Assembly (NCBI GenBank): GCA_031291305.1
Contig: JARLJH010000020.1
Location: 1 to 64,000, forward strand
DNA from: Rhodoferax sp.
GTDB taxonomy: Bacteria; Pseudomonadota; Gammaproteobacteria; Burkholderiales; Burkholderiaceae_C
Reading direction: 5' to 3'
Length of the DNA: 64,000 bases
Position numbers and translations under genes: made by a program
Part shown: positions 45,023-54,715 of the stretch, piece after piece
How positions within the stretch are numbered: the first letter of the stretch is position 1
How the letters are laid out: every line of letters starts with the position of its first letter
Notes under the pieces: model-generated
Seen by the model: the letters and a program-made list of their open reading frames with translations, nothing else
Told to the model about the DNA's origin: nothing
Database searches by the model: none

Positions 45023-46360
45023 ATGAAAGACACCATTGCCCAGTTTTTGCAACAGCACCACATTCACGAGGTTGAATGCGTTATTCCAGACATGACTGGC
45101 ATTGCTCGCGGCAAGATCCTGCCCAAGGATTTGTTTCTGAACGCGGGTGAAATGCGTATTCCCAAAAGCGTGTTGCTCAACACGGTGAATGGGCAACAGC
45201 CCGACAACGGCCCTTATGTGGGTGACACCGATCCCGATATGGTGTGTCTGCCCGACGTGAGCACCGCGCGGGTGGTGCCTTGGGCGGCCGAGCCGGTGGC
45301 GGTGGTGATCCATGACTGTTTTGAGGACGATGGCAGTGCCGTGCAACTGTCGCCGCGCAGTGTGCTGCGCCACGTGGTTTCGCTGTACGAGAAGCAGGGT
45401 TGGAAGCCGGTGGTTGCGCCCGAGATGGAGTTCTACCTGGTGGCGCGCCAGCAAAATCCGCATGAACCATTGCAGCCGCCACTGGGGCGCACCGGCAAGT
45501 CCGAGGCCGGTCGGCAGTCGTATTCGATCGATGCGGTCAATGACTTCGATCCCTTCTTCATGGAGCTGTCGCAGTTTTGCAGCGTGCACCGACTGGGTGT
45601 CGAGACGCTGATCCACGAGGCTGGTGCCGGTCAGATGGAAATCAACTTCAGCCATGGTGACCCGCTGGACCTGGCGGATCGGGTGTTTTTGTTCAAGCGA
45701 ACGGTGCGTGAAACCGCTTTGCGCCACGGCATCTTTGCCACCTTCATGGCCAAGCCCATGGAGATGGAGCCGGGCAGCGCCATGCACATTCACCAAAGCA
45801 TTTTGGACATGGACACTGGGCGCAACATCTTCTCGAATGAGGACGGGTCAGCCAGTGCGCATTTTCATCATTACATCGGCGGCTTGCAAAAGTATGTGCC
45901 GCAGGTGATGCCGATGCTGGCGCCCTACGTCAACTCCTACCGACGCTTGTCGCGCTACCTGTCGGCGCCGATCAATGTGCAGTGGGGGCTGGACAACCGC
46001 ACCTGCGGCATTCGGGTACCCAAGTCCAGCCCCGCCAACCGTCGGGTGGAAAACCGCGTGCCCGGCGTGGACGTGAACCCCTATTTGGCCACTGCGGCCA
46101 CGTTGGCCTGTGGCTACCTGGGCATGATGGAGCAACTCAAACCCTCAGACCCGATGAGCAGCAGCGCCTGGGACCTGGACTACGAATTGCCGCGCCACCT
46201 GGAAGATGCCATCAAGCGCATGCGGGGCTGTGAGGCCATGGCCGAGGTGTTGTGGCCGAAGTTTGTGAAAGCTTTTTGCGAGGTCAAGGAACTCGAATAT
46301 GCCACCTACAACCGCGTCATCAGCTCGTGGGAGCGGGAGCATTTGCTGCTTCTGGTTTAA
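45023..46360 (+). CDS. glutamine-synthetase-family ligase (gamma-glutamylpolyamine synthetase-like)
   Basis: 445 residues, the size of PuuA/GlnT-type enzymes. MTGIARGKILPKDLFL near the N-terminus, PEMEFYLVARQ (metal-binding Glu), GAGQMEINFSHGDPLDLADR, EPGSAMHIHQSILDMDTGRN, WGLDNRTCGIRVP and the C-terminal NRRVENRVPGVDVNPYLATA. These are the active-site regions of glutamine synthetase fold ligases. The family joins glutamate to ammonia or an amine. Followed by an aminotransferase and a GntR regulator, which suits an amine or polyamine pathway over primary ammonia assimilation. The substrate is not fixed by sequence. Confidence 0.85.
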   Translation: MKDTIAQFLQQHHIHEVECVIPDMTGIARGKILPKDLFLNAGEMRIPKSVLLNTVNGQQPDNGPYVGDTDPDMVCLPDVSTARVVPWAAEPVAVVIHDCFEDDGSAVQLSPRSVLRHVVSLYEKQGWKPVVAPEMEFYLVARQQNPHEPLQPPLGRTGKSEAGRQSYSIDAVNDFDPFFMELSQFCSVHRLGVETLIHEAGAGQMEINFSHGDPLDLADRVFLFKRTVRETALRHGIFATFMAKPMEMEPGSAMHIHQSILDMDTGRNIFSNEDGSASAHFHHYIGGLQKYVPQVMPMLAPYVNSYRRLSRYLSAPINVQWGLDNRTCGIRVPKSSPANRRVENRVPGVDVNPYLATAATLACGYLGMMEQLKPSDPMSSSAWDLDYELPRHLEDAIKRMRGCEAMAEVLWPKFVKAFCEVKELEYATYNRVISSWEREHLLLLV

Positions 46361-46424
46361 CTGTCCAAGTTCAGGACAAATTTCAGCGTGATGATGCAAT
46401 AGGCAAAAGGATGAGTGACTAGAA

Positions 46425-47792
46425 ATGTATACAAAAGATTCAATTGATGCGATGACGCAACGGGAGCGGGACCACTTCATCACCGCCCATCCCAAGTCGC
46501 AAGCTTTGGCAACACAGGCTGCCCAGCACTGGTTGTACGGCGTGCCGCTGCACTGGATGAGCGATTGGTCTACGCCGTTTGCACTGCAGGTAAGTCGTGC
46601 CCAAGGTTCTCATCTGACCGACGTTGATGGTCTCAACTACGTGGACTTTTGCCTAGGTGATACCGGTGCCATGTTCGGCCACGCCCCGGCGCCGGTGGCA
46701 CAGGCGGTACAGCGCCAGGTGGCTCAGGGCTGCACCACCATGTTGGCCAGCGACGATGTCGCCTGGGTCGGGGCCGAGTTGGCGAGGCGTTTTGGTCTGC
46801 CAATGTGGCAAACCGCCTTGTCGGCCAGTGACGCCAACCGCTTTTTGCTGCGCTGGGTGCGGGCCGCCACCGGGCGCAAAAAGCTATTGGTGTTCAACGG
46901 CTGCTACCACGGCACAGTCGATGATGTGTTTGTCGATCTGGTGAATGGTCAGCCCCGTCAGCGTGACAGTTTGTTGGGCCAGGTGCATGATTTGACCGAG
47001 CACACCGTGGTGGTGGAGTTCAATGACCTACCTGCCTTGGAAGCCGCACTGAAAGCGGGTGACGTGGCCTGTGTGCTGGCCGAACCGGTGATGACCAATA
47101 TCGGCATGGTACTGCCCGAGGACGGGTTCTGGTCGCAAGCCCAGGCCTTGATTCGTCAGCACGGCAGCTTGCTGATTCTGGATGAAACCCATACCTTCAG
47201 CAGTGGTCCGGGTGGTTATGCCCGCGCCCACGGGCTGCAGTCGGATGCGCTGGTGCTGGGCAAACCGATTGCCGGTGGTGTGCCCTGTGCGGTGTATGGC
47301 TTCAGTGCCAAGTTGGCGCAGCAGGCCATGCAAGCCAAGCGTGCCGCGCCTCCGGGCCACTCTGGCATCGGCACCACACTGACGGGCAACATGCTGGCCA
47401 TGGCCGCCATGCGGGCCACCCTGGCTGAGGTAGCGACGGACGCGGCCTTTGCGCACATGATTGCCTTGGCGGGCCAGTTGGCCGATGGTCTGCGAGCCTG
47501 CATTGAACGCCACCATTTGGCCTGGAGTGTGACCCAGGTCGGAGCCCGTTGTGAGTTTCAGTTTGGCTCGGTCTTGCCGGTCAATGGCACGCAGGCCGAG
47601 GCGCTGTTTGATCCCGCGCTGGAAAGTCTGATTCATCTGGCCCTGTTGAACCGCGGTGTCATCATTACGCCGTTTCACAACATGCTGCTGTGCAGCCCCG
47701 CCACCACACAAGCCGATGTGCAGCGTTTGCTGACGGCTTTTGATGAGGTGCTGGCACTGTTGCTCAAGGACGGTGTGGGAGACCTTGCCTGA
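46425..47792 (+). CDS. class III PLP-dependent aminotransferase
   Basis: 455 residues. Glutamate-1-semialdehyde aminomutase-like group: YVDFCLGDTGAMFGHAPAPV near the N-terminus, FNGCYHGTVDDVFVD, LLILDETHTFSSGPGGYARA (Asp binding the PLP ring), and the PLP-binding Lys in LVLGKPIAGGVPCAVYG. True HemL is unlikely given the context and divergent motifs; it probably removes an amino group from an amine or amino acid processed with the upstream ligase. It overlaps the GntR gene by one base. A short inverted repeat (TGTCC/GGACA, 46362-46378) lies in the gap before it. Confidence 0.82.
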   Translation: MYTKDSIDAMTQRERDHFITAHPKSQALATQAAQHWLYGVPLHWMSDWSTPFALQVSRAQGSHLTDVDGLNYVDFCLGDTGAMFGHAPAPVAQAVQRQVAQGCTTMLASDDVAWVGAELARRFGLPMWQTALSASDANRFLLRWVRAATGRKKLLVFNGCYHGTVDDVFVDLVNGQPRQRDSLLGQVHDLTEHTVVVEFNDLPALEAALKAGDVACVLAEPVMTNIGMVLPEDGFWSQAQALIRQHGSLLILDETHTFSSGPGGYARAHGLQSDALVLGKPIAGGVPCAVYGFSAKLAQQAMQAKRAAPPGHSGIGTTLTGNMLAMAAMRATLAEVATDAAFAHMIALAGQLADGLRACIERHHLAWSVTQVGARCEFQFGSVLPVNGTQAEALFDPALESLIHLALLNRGVIITPFHNMLLCSPATTQADVQRLLTAFDEVLALLLKDGVGDLA

Positions 47793-48433
47793 TGACTACT
47801 ACTCAGCAGGATGCGATCTACGCTACCTTGTTTCAGTGGCTCACTGTTGGTCGCTTTGTGCCGGGGGAGCGGCTCAAGATACGTGACATTGCCGCTTCTC
47901 TGGGGGTTAGCACGATGCCGGTGCGAGCTGCGCTGCTGCGCCTGGCGGCCGAAGGTGCCTTGAGTTACAGCCCTAACTGCGGTGTGGCTGTGCCCAAGCT
48001 CTCCAAGGCTGAGTTTGACGATGTGCTGCAAATCCGCTTGTTGTTGGAGGGCGAGGCGGCTGAGCGCGGTGCCCTGCGCCTGAGTGCCGCCGATAAGCAA
48101 GCCTTGTGTGAGCTGCTGCAAGCAATGGCGCAAGCCTTGACAACGTCCGATGCCAAAACCTATCTGGACGCCAATGAGGAATTCCATTTGCTGCTCTACC
48201 GGGCTGCGGGCTCGCCCTTGCTGCTGAGTTTGATTCAGACCGTGTGGCTCAAGGTTGGTCCTTTGTCCAATCGTTTGTTTGACGACAACTCCGCTTTGGC
48301 GGTGCTCAACCATGCCCACGATGATGTGATGCAGGCGTTGGATGCAGGTGATGCCGCTGGCGTGCGCCGTGCCATTGAGCGCGACCTGTTTGTGGCTGGC
48401 CAGTTCTTGCGCCGGGTTTGTTCGGCAAGTTGA
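47792..48433 (+). CDS. GntR-family transcriptional regulator (FadR-like C-terminal domain)
   Basis: 213 residues. N-terminal winged helix (GERLKIRDIAASLGVSTMPV, then RAALLRLAAEGAL) and an all-helical FCD ligand-binding domain with metal-binding candidates (DANEEFHLLLYRAAG, LNHAHDDVMQALDAGD). The start overlaps the aminotransferase stop (TGATG). It probably controls the ligase-aminotransferase genes and may use the TTTGTGATCA boxes at 44928-44991. Confidence 0.85.
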   Translation: MTTTQQDAIYATLFQWLTVGRFVPGERLKIRDIAASLGVSTMPVRAALLRLAAEGALSYSPNCGVAVPKLSKAEFDDVLQIRLLLEGEAAERGALRLSAADKQALCELLQAMAQALTTSDAKTYLDANEEFHLLLYRAAGSPLLLSLIQTVWLKVGPLSNRLFDDNSALAVLNHAHDDVMQALDAGDAAGVRRAIERDLFVAGQFLRRVCSAS

Positions 48434-48450
48434 GGCGTTAGCATTGGTGC

Positions 48451-49512
48451 ATGAACTCAATCATGAATCCCATGAAGCCAATCCAATCTATCTCTCCCGA
48501 ACGACTGCCTGAGCTGCTGCGTCGCATGCCAAAGGCCGAGTTACACATGCACATCGAAGGCTCGCTGGAGCCCGAGTTGATGTTTGCACTGGCAGCACGC
48601 AATGGTTTGACGGTACCCTATGACGATGTGGAGGCGCTTCGTCGCGCGTACGTTTTTGGCAATCTGCAGGAATTCCTGGACATCTATCATGCGGGCACGA
48701 TGGTGCTGCGTTGTGAACAGGATTTCTATGACATGACCTGGGCCTATCTGCAGCGCGCGGCGGCGGACCATGTGTTGCATACCGAAATCTTCTTTGATAC
48801 CCAGACGCACACGGGTCATGGCGTGAGTGCCGATGTGGTCATCAGCGGCCTGCACCGGGCCTGCGTCGATGCCCAGGCGCAACTCGGCATCAGCGCGAGC
48901 TTGATTCTGTGTTTCTTGCGCCATTTGAGCGAAGCCGAGGCGTTCGAGGCATTGGAGCAAGCCATGCCGCATCTGGACAAGTTGGTGGGTGTGGGACTGG
49001 CATCCAGCGAGCTGGGTCATCCGCCCGAGAAATTTGCCCGAGTGTTTGCCAAGGCGCGTGGACTGGGCCTGCACCTCGTCGCCCATGCGGGTGAAGAAGG
49101 GCCTCCGGCCTATATCTGGAGCGCGTTGGATGCTCTCAAAGTTGAGCGCATTGACCACGGTGTGCAGGCCATGAAGGATGCCGCATTGGTGGCGCGCCTG
49201 GTCAAAGACAAGATACCGCTGACGGTGTGCCCGCTGTCCAACCTGAAACTGCGCGTCTTCCCCCAACTGGCGCAACACAACCTGGTTCAGATGCTTGACG
49301 CCGGTCTGGTCGCCACTGTCAACTCCGATGACCCCGCTTATTTTGGCGGCTACGTCAACGAGAACTTCACCCAGACGTTTGCGGCACTGCAACTGACGGC
49401 GCAGCACGCTTACCAGTTGGCACTCAACAGCTTTGAGGCCAGTTTTCTCGACGCCTCAGTCAAGCTGGCCTATCGCCATCGCTTGAACGAGTTTTTTGAA
49501 ACGTTTGTTTGA
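48451..49512 (+). CDS. add: adenosine deaminase (or adenine deaminase-like)
   Basis: 353 residues. Zinc hydrolase that deaminates adenosine to inosine. Metal site [20 protein letters not shown], then [18 protein letters not shown] (catalytic Glu), [26 protein letters not shown], and [18 protein letters not shown] with metal-binding Asp. The [20 protein letters not shown] and [12 protein letters not shown] pattern is also shared by bacterial adenine deaminases of this fold, so adenine is an alternative substrate. Start ATG 48451; later in-frame ATGs at 48463 and 48472 are possible. Fits the purine cluster. Confidence 0.88.
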   Translation: MNSIMNPMKPIQSISPERLPELLRRMPKAELHMHIEGSLEPELMFALAARNGLTVPYDDVEALRRAYVFGNLQEFLDIYHAGTMVLRCEQDFYDMTWAYLQRAAADHVLHTEIFFDTQTHTGHGVSADVVISGLHRACVDAQAQLGISASLILCFLRHLSEAEAFEALEQAMPHLDKLVGVGLASSELGHPPEKFARVFAKARGLGLHLVAHAGEEGPPAYIWSALDALKVERIDHGVQAMKDAALVARLVKDKIPLTVCPLSNLKLRVFPQLAQHNLVQMLDAGLVATVNSDDPAYFGGYVNENFTQTFAALQLTAQHAYQLALNSFEASFLDASVKLAYRHRLNEFFETFV

Positions 49513-49596
49513 GTGAAGTGGTTCTACAGGACTTGAACAGCCATTCATGCCGTCAAGGCGCTGGATGACGGATCAGGTCCTCAGTGACAGACGATC

Positions 49597-50142
49597 TCAG
49601 CGCACCGGCACCCAGAGTTGCAGGCGCGGCAGCATCATGCGGTAGGGTGCCAGCAGCAGGGCGGCCATGAGCCATTTGATGCTCAGGTCGCCAGAGGCCA
49701 GCATCAGCCAGTTCATGTCCGAGCCATAAAAGGCCAGAAAGAAGAAGGTGCCCGTATCGACCACCGAGGCCACCGCTGAGCCGATCAGCGGCGCTTTCCA
49801 CCATGAGCCCGCGCGCAGGCGGTTGAAGGCCACGATGTCGAGCAACTGGCCCAGAATGAACGCCATGCCCGACGCTAGGGCAATGCGCCAAGGTGCCAGC
49901 GCCAGTGACATCACCACTGCGATGGCAAAACCGGCCCAGGCGACGCGCCGGGCAGCGGCATTGCCAACGGCGCGATTGGTCAGGTCGGTAACCAGAAACG
50001 CGACAGGAAAGGTGAAGGCACCCCAGGTCAACCAGTCGTTGATCGGGAATTGCACCAGATAGTTAGAGGAGACGATGACCATCAGCATGGCCAAAATCGG
50101 CCGCCAGAGGGTCAAAAGAGGGGTACGGTTGGGAGAAGTCAT
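49597..50142 (-). CDS. yhhQ: queuosine precursor transporter (VUT family)
   Basis: 181 residues from ATG 50142 (MTSPNRTPLLTLWRP). About six membrane helices: SNYLVQFPINDWLTWGAFTF, PVAFLVTDLTNRAVGNAAAR and GMAFILGQLLDIVAFNRLR are typical of the YhhQ/VUT group, which imports preQ0 or preQ1 for tRNA modification. SDMNWLMLASGDLSIKWLMA is conserved near the end. It lies between two purine deaminase genes on the opposite strand. Confidence 0.85.
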   Translation of the reverse strand: MTSPNRTPLLTLWRPILAMLMVIVSSNYLVQFPINDWLTWGAFTFPVAFLVTDLTNRAVGNAAARRVAWAGFAIAVVMSLALAPWRIALASGMAFILGQLLDIVAFNRLRAGSWWKAPLIGSAVASVVDTGTFFFLAFYGSDMNWLMLASGDLSIKWLMAALLLAPYRMMLPRLQLWVPVR

Positions 50143-50209
50143 TGGGCAATTATCGCAGCGCAGCACGATGCCTGCTCACTGGCTGGAAATTGGGTAAGCT
50201 CTGGCCCCT

Positions 50210-51532
50210 ATGAAAGCTTACCGATCCTCACTCCTGTATTTCCAACCTAGCAGCGAGCCGCGCCACAGTGTCATCTATGAAGAAGATGGTTTGTTGGTGG
50301 TTGGGCCCAACCACCAAGGCGTGCAGGTGGTGCAGGCCGTCGGTCCCTACCGCGACGTGGTTGCGCGCTATCCAGAGGTGTCGGTGCAGCACTTTCCCGG
50401 TCGCATCATCGCACCGGGTTTCGTGGATTTGCACAGCCATTACCCGCAAACCAACGTGATCGGCTCGCCAGCCGACGGCTTGCTGCCATGGCTGGAGAAT
50501 TACACCTTTCCAGAAGAAAATCGCTTCTCAGCCCCCGAATACTGTGCGCAAGCAGCTGCATTTTTCGTAGCGGAGATGCTGCGCCATGGTGTGACCACGT
50601 CGCTGACGTTTGCCACCTCGCATCCGGCCTCGGTGCACGCTTTGTTCACCGAGGCGCAGCGACAACGCCTGCGCATGATTACCGGCCTGTGCCTGATGGA
50701 CCGGCACGCACCGCCGGATTTGCTAAACCGGCCTTGCCGTCCTGGCGGCACCGACGCCACCGAGCAAAGCCTGATCGACTCCGAAGCCCTGCTGAAGCAG
50801 TGGCACGGCGTGGACCGACTGGGCTACGCCATCACACCACGTTTTGCGCCCACCAGTACCGATGCACAGTTGCATGGCGCTGGTGCGCTGGCGGCACGCT
50901 ACCCGGATGTCTGGATTCAGTCCCATGTGGCAGAAAACCATGAGGAGGTTGCCTGGGCGCGCGACCTTTTTCCGACCTCAGACAGTTACCTGTCTACCTA
51001 CGCTGACTTTGGCCTGCTGCGCCAGCGCGCTATCTATGCGCATTGCATCCACTTTGACGATGCTGATCGTGTGCTGATGCGCGACTCTGGCGCAGCCGCA
51101 GCCGTCTGCCCCACGAGCAACCTGTTTTTGGGTAGCGGTTTTTTTGACTACGCTGGGGCGGATCGGGCAGGGTTCCACTACGGACTGGCCAACGACGTGG
51201 GCGGTGGCACCAGCTTCAGTCCATTTCACACCATGCTTGCGGCGTACTACGTGGGGCGTGAGGGTCAGACCAAGACGGGTCTGTCGTTGTCACCCCAGCA
51301 ACTCTGGTGGCAGCATACGGCAGGTGCGGCGCAGGCACTGGGCTTGAGCGGCGTTGTTGGCAACTTGCAGCCCGGCTGCGAGGCAGATTTTGTGGTGCTC
51401 AATCCGAAAGCTACGCCACTCTTAGAGCGCCGCACGGCGCAGGCCAGCAACCTGGACGAATTGCTGTTTGCGATGATTGTGCTGGGTGATGATCGGCTGG
51501 TGGAACAGACGGTGATTTCGCAGGCTTTTTAG
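50210..51532 (+). CDS. guaD: guanine deaminase
   Basis: 440 residues. Amidohydrolase converting guanine to xanthine, feeding XdhAB. Zinc site GRIIAPGFVDLHSHYPQTNV, SPADGLLPWLENYTFPEENR (guanine deaminase signature), VWIQSHVAENHEEV, YAHCIHFDDADR, CPTSNLFLGSGFFDY and GLANDVGGGTSFSPFHTM with the catalytic Asp. Normal length. A palindromic repeat follows the stop directly. Confidence 0.92.
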   Translation: MKAYRSSLLYFQPSSEPRHSVIYEEDGLLVVGPNHQGVQVVQAVGPYRDVVARYPEVSVQHFPGRIIAPGFVDLHSHYPQTNVIGSPADGLLPWLENYTFPEENRFSAPEYCAQAAAFFVAEMLRHGVTTSLTFATSHPASVHALFTEAQRQRLRMITGLCLMDRHAPPDLLNRPCRPGGTDATEQSLIDSEALLKQWHGVDRLGYAITPRFAPTSTDAQLHGAGALAARYPDVWIQSHVAENHEEVAWARDLFPTSDSYLSTYADFGLLRQRAIYAHCIHFDDADRVLMRDSGAAAAVCPTSNLFLGSGFFDYAGADRAGFHYGLANDVGGGTSFSPFHTMLAAYYVGREGQTKTGLSLSPQQLWWQHTAGAAQALGLSGVVGNLQPGCEADFVVLNPKATPLLERRTAQASNLDELLFAMIVLGDDRLVEQTVISQAF

Positions 51533-51570
51533 CCTTCTAGCCCAGATAATATAAGGGCTAGAAGCTATGA
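51531..51570. repeat. dispersed palindromic repeat after guaD
   Basis: AGCCTTCTAGCCC, short AT loop, then AAGGGCTAGAAGCTAT form a hairpin. Same core as the copy at 33652. It begins at the guaD stop codon and may act as terminator. Confidence 0.7.
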
Positions 51571-51671
51571 ATACTGAAAATTTGAAGGTGCCAATTAGCT
51601 GCTGTTGATGCGTGGTAGCCGTCCCATGCAGCCTGCTTACAATCTGGCCAATTCCAGGAGACCAATTCCCC

Positions 51672-52244
51672 ATGAGCATAAAAAGCGACAAATGGATCCG
51701 CCGCATGGCTGAGCAACACGGCATGATCGAGCCCTTCGAGCCTGGCCAGATTCGCCAACGCGACGGCAACAAAATCATCAGCTACGGCACCAGCAGCTAT
51801 GGCTATGACATTCGCTGCGCCCCTGAATTCAAGGTCTTCACCAATATCCACAGCACGGTGGTGGACCCGAAGAACTTTGACGAGAAGAGCTTTGTTGATT
51901 TCAACGAAGAAGTCTGCATCATCCCGCCCAACAGCTTTGCGCTGGCGCGCACCATGGAGTACTTCCGTATTCCGCGCAATGTACTCACCGTTTGTCTGGG
52001 CAAAAGCACCTATGCGCGTTGCGGCATCATCGTCAACGTGACGCCTTTCGAGCCCGAGTGGGAAGGCTATGTGACACTGGAGTTCTCCAACACCACGCCG
52101 CTGCCTGCCAAGATCTACGCAGGTGAAGGCTGCGCCCAGGTGCTGTTCTTTGAGAGCGATAAGGACGATGTGTGCGAAACCAGCTACAAAGACCGTGGCG
52201 GCAAGTACCAGGGGCAACGCGGCGTGACCCTGCCCAAGGCGTGA
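51672..52244 (+). CDS. dcd: dCTP deaminase
   Basis: 190 residues from ATG 51672 with AGGAG about 15 bases upstream. Makes dUTP from dCTP for thymidylate synthesis. Signatures: [60 protein letters not shown] (catalytic Glu) and [15 protein letters not shown] at the C-terminus. Normal length. Confidence 0.95.
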   Translation: MSIKSDKWIRRMAEQHGMIEPFEPGQIRQRDGNKIISYGTSSYGYDIRCAPEFKVFTNIHSTVVDPKNFDEKSFVDFNEEVCIIPPNSFALARTMEYFRIPRNVLTVCLGKSTYARCGIIVNVTPFEPEWEGYVTLEFSNTTPLPAKIYAGEGCAQVLFFESDKDDVCETSYKDRGGKYQGQRGVTLPKA

Positions 52245-52260
52245 ACCGGCTCGCATTCGC

Positions 52261-53136
52261 ATGAAGTGGGAAGGTAACCGCCAGTCAGACAATGTGGAAG
52301 ACCGCCGCGATGAGGGTGGATCATCTGGCGGTGGGGGTTTGGGTGGCCGGCATATCGGCATTGGCTCCATCGTCATCGCGCTGGTAGCCTCGTATTTCCT
52401 GGGTGTCAATCCGATGACGGTGCTGAGTCTTCTCAGCGGTGGCAGCCCGGTGCCGCAAACTCAGTCTGCGCCAGCCCATAAGCCTCCGGCAGGCGATCAC
52501 TTGGCAACCTTCGTTTCCACCGTGTTGGCCGATACCGAAGATGTCTGGACCGACGTTTTTGCGCAAAGCGGTGGTACCTACCAGAAGCCCAAACTGGTGC
52601 TGTTTCGCGGTTCCACGCCCACCGCTTGCGGACAGGGGCAAACCGCCATGGGGCCGTTTTATTGCCCTGCCGACCGTAAGGTTTATATTGACCTGGGTTT
52701 TTACGAAACACTGAAGAATCAGCTTGGTGCGCCCGGCGACTTCGCCCAGGCCTATGTGATTGCCCATGAGGTAGGCCACCATGTACAAAACCTGCTGGGC
52801 ATCAGCGAGAAAATGGACCAGATGCGTGGGCGTGTTAGCCAGGTGCAATACAACGCCCTGAGTGTGCGTTTGGAACTGCAGGCTGACTGCTTTGCCGGTG
52901 TCTGGGCCAATCGTGCGCAGGCCTCGCGCCAGTTGCTTGAGGCGGGTGATGTGGAAGAGGCCATGAACGCTGCTGCGAAGATTGGAGACGACGCGTTGCA
53001 GCGAGCGCATGGTGGCCAGGTGGTGCCTGATAGCTTCACCCACGGCACCAGTGCCCAGCGCCAGCACTGGTTTGATACCGGGTTCAAAAACGGCAGTGTT
53101 CAGCGCTGTGACACCTTCGCGGCGCGCCAACTTTGA
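52261..53136 (+). CDS. neutral zinc metallopeptidase (YpfJ family)
   Basis: 291 residues. One membrane anchor (IGIGSIVIALVASYFLGVNP, about 38-57) after a Gly-rich hydrophilic start MKWEGNRQSDNVEDRRDEGG. The zinc site is AYVIAHEVGHHVQNLLGIS, and LELQADCFAGVWANRA supplies the third ligand; GPFYCPADRKVYIDLGFY is family typical. The catalytic domain probably faces the periplasm. Substrate unknown. It lies 16 bases after dcd. Confidence 0.88.
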   Translation: MKWEGNRQSDNVEDRRDEGGSSGGGGLGGRHIGIGSIVIALVASYFLGVNPMTVLSLLSGGSPVPQTQSAPAHKPPAGDHLATFVSTVLADTEDVWTDVFAQSGGTYQKPKLVLFRGSTPTACGQGQTAMGPFYCPADRKVYIDLGFYETLKNQLGAPGDFAQAYVIAHEVGHHVQNLLGISEKMDQMRGRVSQVQYNALSVRLELQADCFAGVWANRAQASRQLLEAGDVEEAMNAAAKIGDDALQRAHGGQVVPDSFTHGTSAQRQHWFDTGFKNGSVQRCDTFAARQL

Positions 53137-53218
53137 CGCTTGGGCGATAATGAGGCTTTGCTCCAGCCCTTGGAGCGACACCAGCTATCGGATGGGTAGC
53201 AACTGAAACTGGCTCTGA

Positions 53219-54706
53219 ATGACCGACCTGACCCCTGATTTGATTCCCGAACTGAGTGATGAGACACTCCCCATGGCCTTTGCGCAACTGCAACTGGCCG
53301 CCCCGCTGGCCCGCGCTGTGGCAGAGATGGGTTACGAGACCATGACGCCGATCCAGGCGCAGGCTATCCCCGTGGTGCTACAAGGCCGTGACGTGATGGG
53401 TGCCGCACAAACCGGCACTGGCAAAACCGCCGCATTTGCCTTGCCGCTGCTGCAACGCATGCTCCGGCATGAAAACGCGTCTACTTCACCCGCGCGCCAT
53501 CCTGTGCGTGCGCTTGTGTTGCTGCCCACGCGTGAGCTGGCCGATCAGGTGGCTGAACAGGTCAGCCTGTATGGCAAATACACCAACTTGCGCAGTACGG
53601 TGGTGTTTGGCGGCATCGACATGAAGCCGCAAACGCTGGAGTTGAAAAAAGGCGTGGAAGTCCTGGTGGCAACGCCCGGACGCTTGCTGGACCACATTGA
53701 AGCTAAGAACTGTGTGCTCAATCAGGTGGAGTATGTGGTGCTGGACGAAGCTGACCGCATGCTTGACATCGGGTTTTTGCCCGACTTGCAGCGCATTCTG
53801 AGCTTTCTGCCCAAGCAGCGTACCACCTTGCTGTTTTCTGCAACGTTCTCGCCCGAGATCAAGCGGCTTGCTAACAGTTACCTGCAAAATCCGGTGACGA
53901 TCGAGGTGGCGCGCTCCAACGCCACAGCGTCCACGGTGGAACAGCACTTTTACAGTGTCGGTGACGATGATAAACGTCATGCACTGCATCAGATCCTGAA
54001 ACAGCGCGAGCTCAAACAGGCCTTTGTATTTGTCAACAGCAAGCTCGGGTGTGCCCGACTGGCCCGATCACTGGAGCGTGAGGGCCTGAAAACCACCGCA
54101 CTGCATGGCGACAAGAGCCAGGACGAACGCCTGAAAGCCTTGGAGTCTTTCAAAAAAGGTGAGGTGGATTTGCTGGTGTGCACCGATGTGGCCGCGCGTG
54201 GGCTCGACATCAAGGACGTGCCGGCGGTGTTCAACTTTGACATCCCTTTCCACGCTGAAGATTATGTGCACCGTATTGGGCGCACCGGGCGAGCTGGTCA
54301 ATCCGGTCTGGCGGTGAATTTTGTGTCCAAGAGTGATGCGCGCCTGGTCGCGGACATTGAAAAATTGCTCAAAACCAAGATTGATCTGGAAGCCATGGAG
54401 TTTGAAGAGGACTTGCCGGACATCCGCAAACAGGGCCACATCAACGATGGCAGGCGCATGTATCAGCGCGAGGCTGGTGATGTCGCACGCGACGAGTTCC
54501 CGGCACGCAGGCGTGAGCCGCGCAGTGATTTCAGGCGCAGCAATGCGGCACCTGTCGATCCGTTCTTTGACAAGCCTTATGAGCCTTCTTTGTCGCCAGA
54601 TGCGGCTCCTTCCTGGGAGGCGGCGGCGGCTCGCCCGGGTGTGCGCACCATCTCGAGCAACATCAAATCCAAACGCAAAGTGGCGGCGTTGTTCTCGCCA
54701 GCCTGA
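53219..54706 (+). CDS. rhlE: DEAD-box ATP-dependent RNA helicase (RhlE-like)
   Basis: 495 residues. Q-motif region (YETMTPIQAQAIPVVLQGRD), Walker A AAQTGTGKTAAFALP, PTRELADQV, GG and TPGRLLDHI, DEAD box VLDEADRMLDIGF, SATFSPEI, and second-domain motifs VCTDVAARGLDIKDVPAVFN and HRIGRTGRAGQSG. A basic, low-complexity C-terminal tail (about 430-495) probably binds RNA. It remodels RNA in ribosome assembly or decay. Confidence 0.9.
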   Translation: MTDLTPDLIPELSDETLPMAFAQLQLAAPLARAVAEMGYETMTPIQAQAIPVVLQGRDVMGAAQTGTGKTAAFALPLLQRMLRHENASTSPARHPVRALVLLPTRELADQVAEQVSLYGKYTNLRSTVVFGGIDMKPQTLELKKGVEVLVATPGRLLDHIEAKNCVLNQVEYVVLDEADRMLDIGFLPDLQRILSFLPKQRTTLLFSATFSPEIKRLANSYLQNPVTIEVARSNATASTVEQHFYSVGDDDKRHALHQILKQRELKQAFVFVNSKLGCARLARSLEREGLKTTALHGDKSQDERLKALESFKKGEVDLLVCTDVAARGLDIKDVPAVFNFDIPFHAEDYVHRIGRTGRAGQSGLAVNFVSKSDARLVADIEKLLKTKIDLEAMEFEEDLPDIRKQGHINDGRRMYQREAGDVARDEFPARRREPRSDFRRSNAAPVDPFFDKPYEPSLSPDAAPSWEAAAARPGVRTISSNIKSKRKVAALFSPA

Positions 54707-54715
54707 GCGCGTGCC

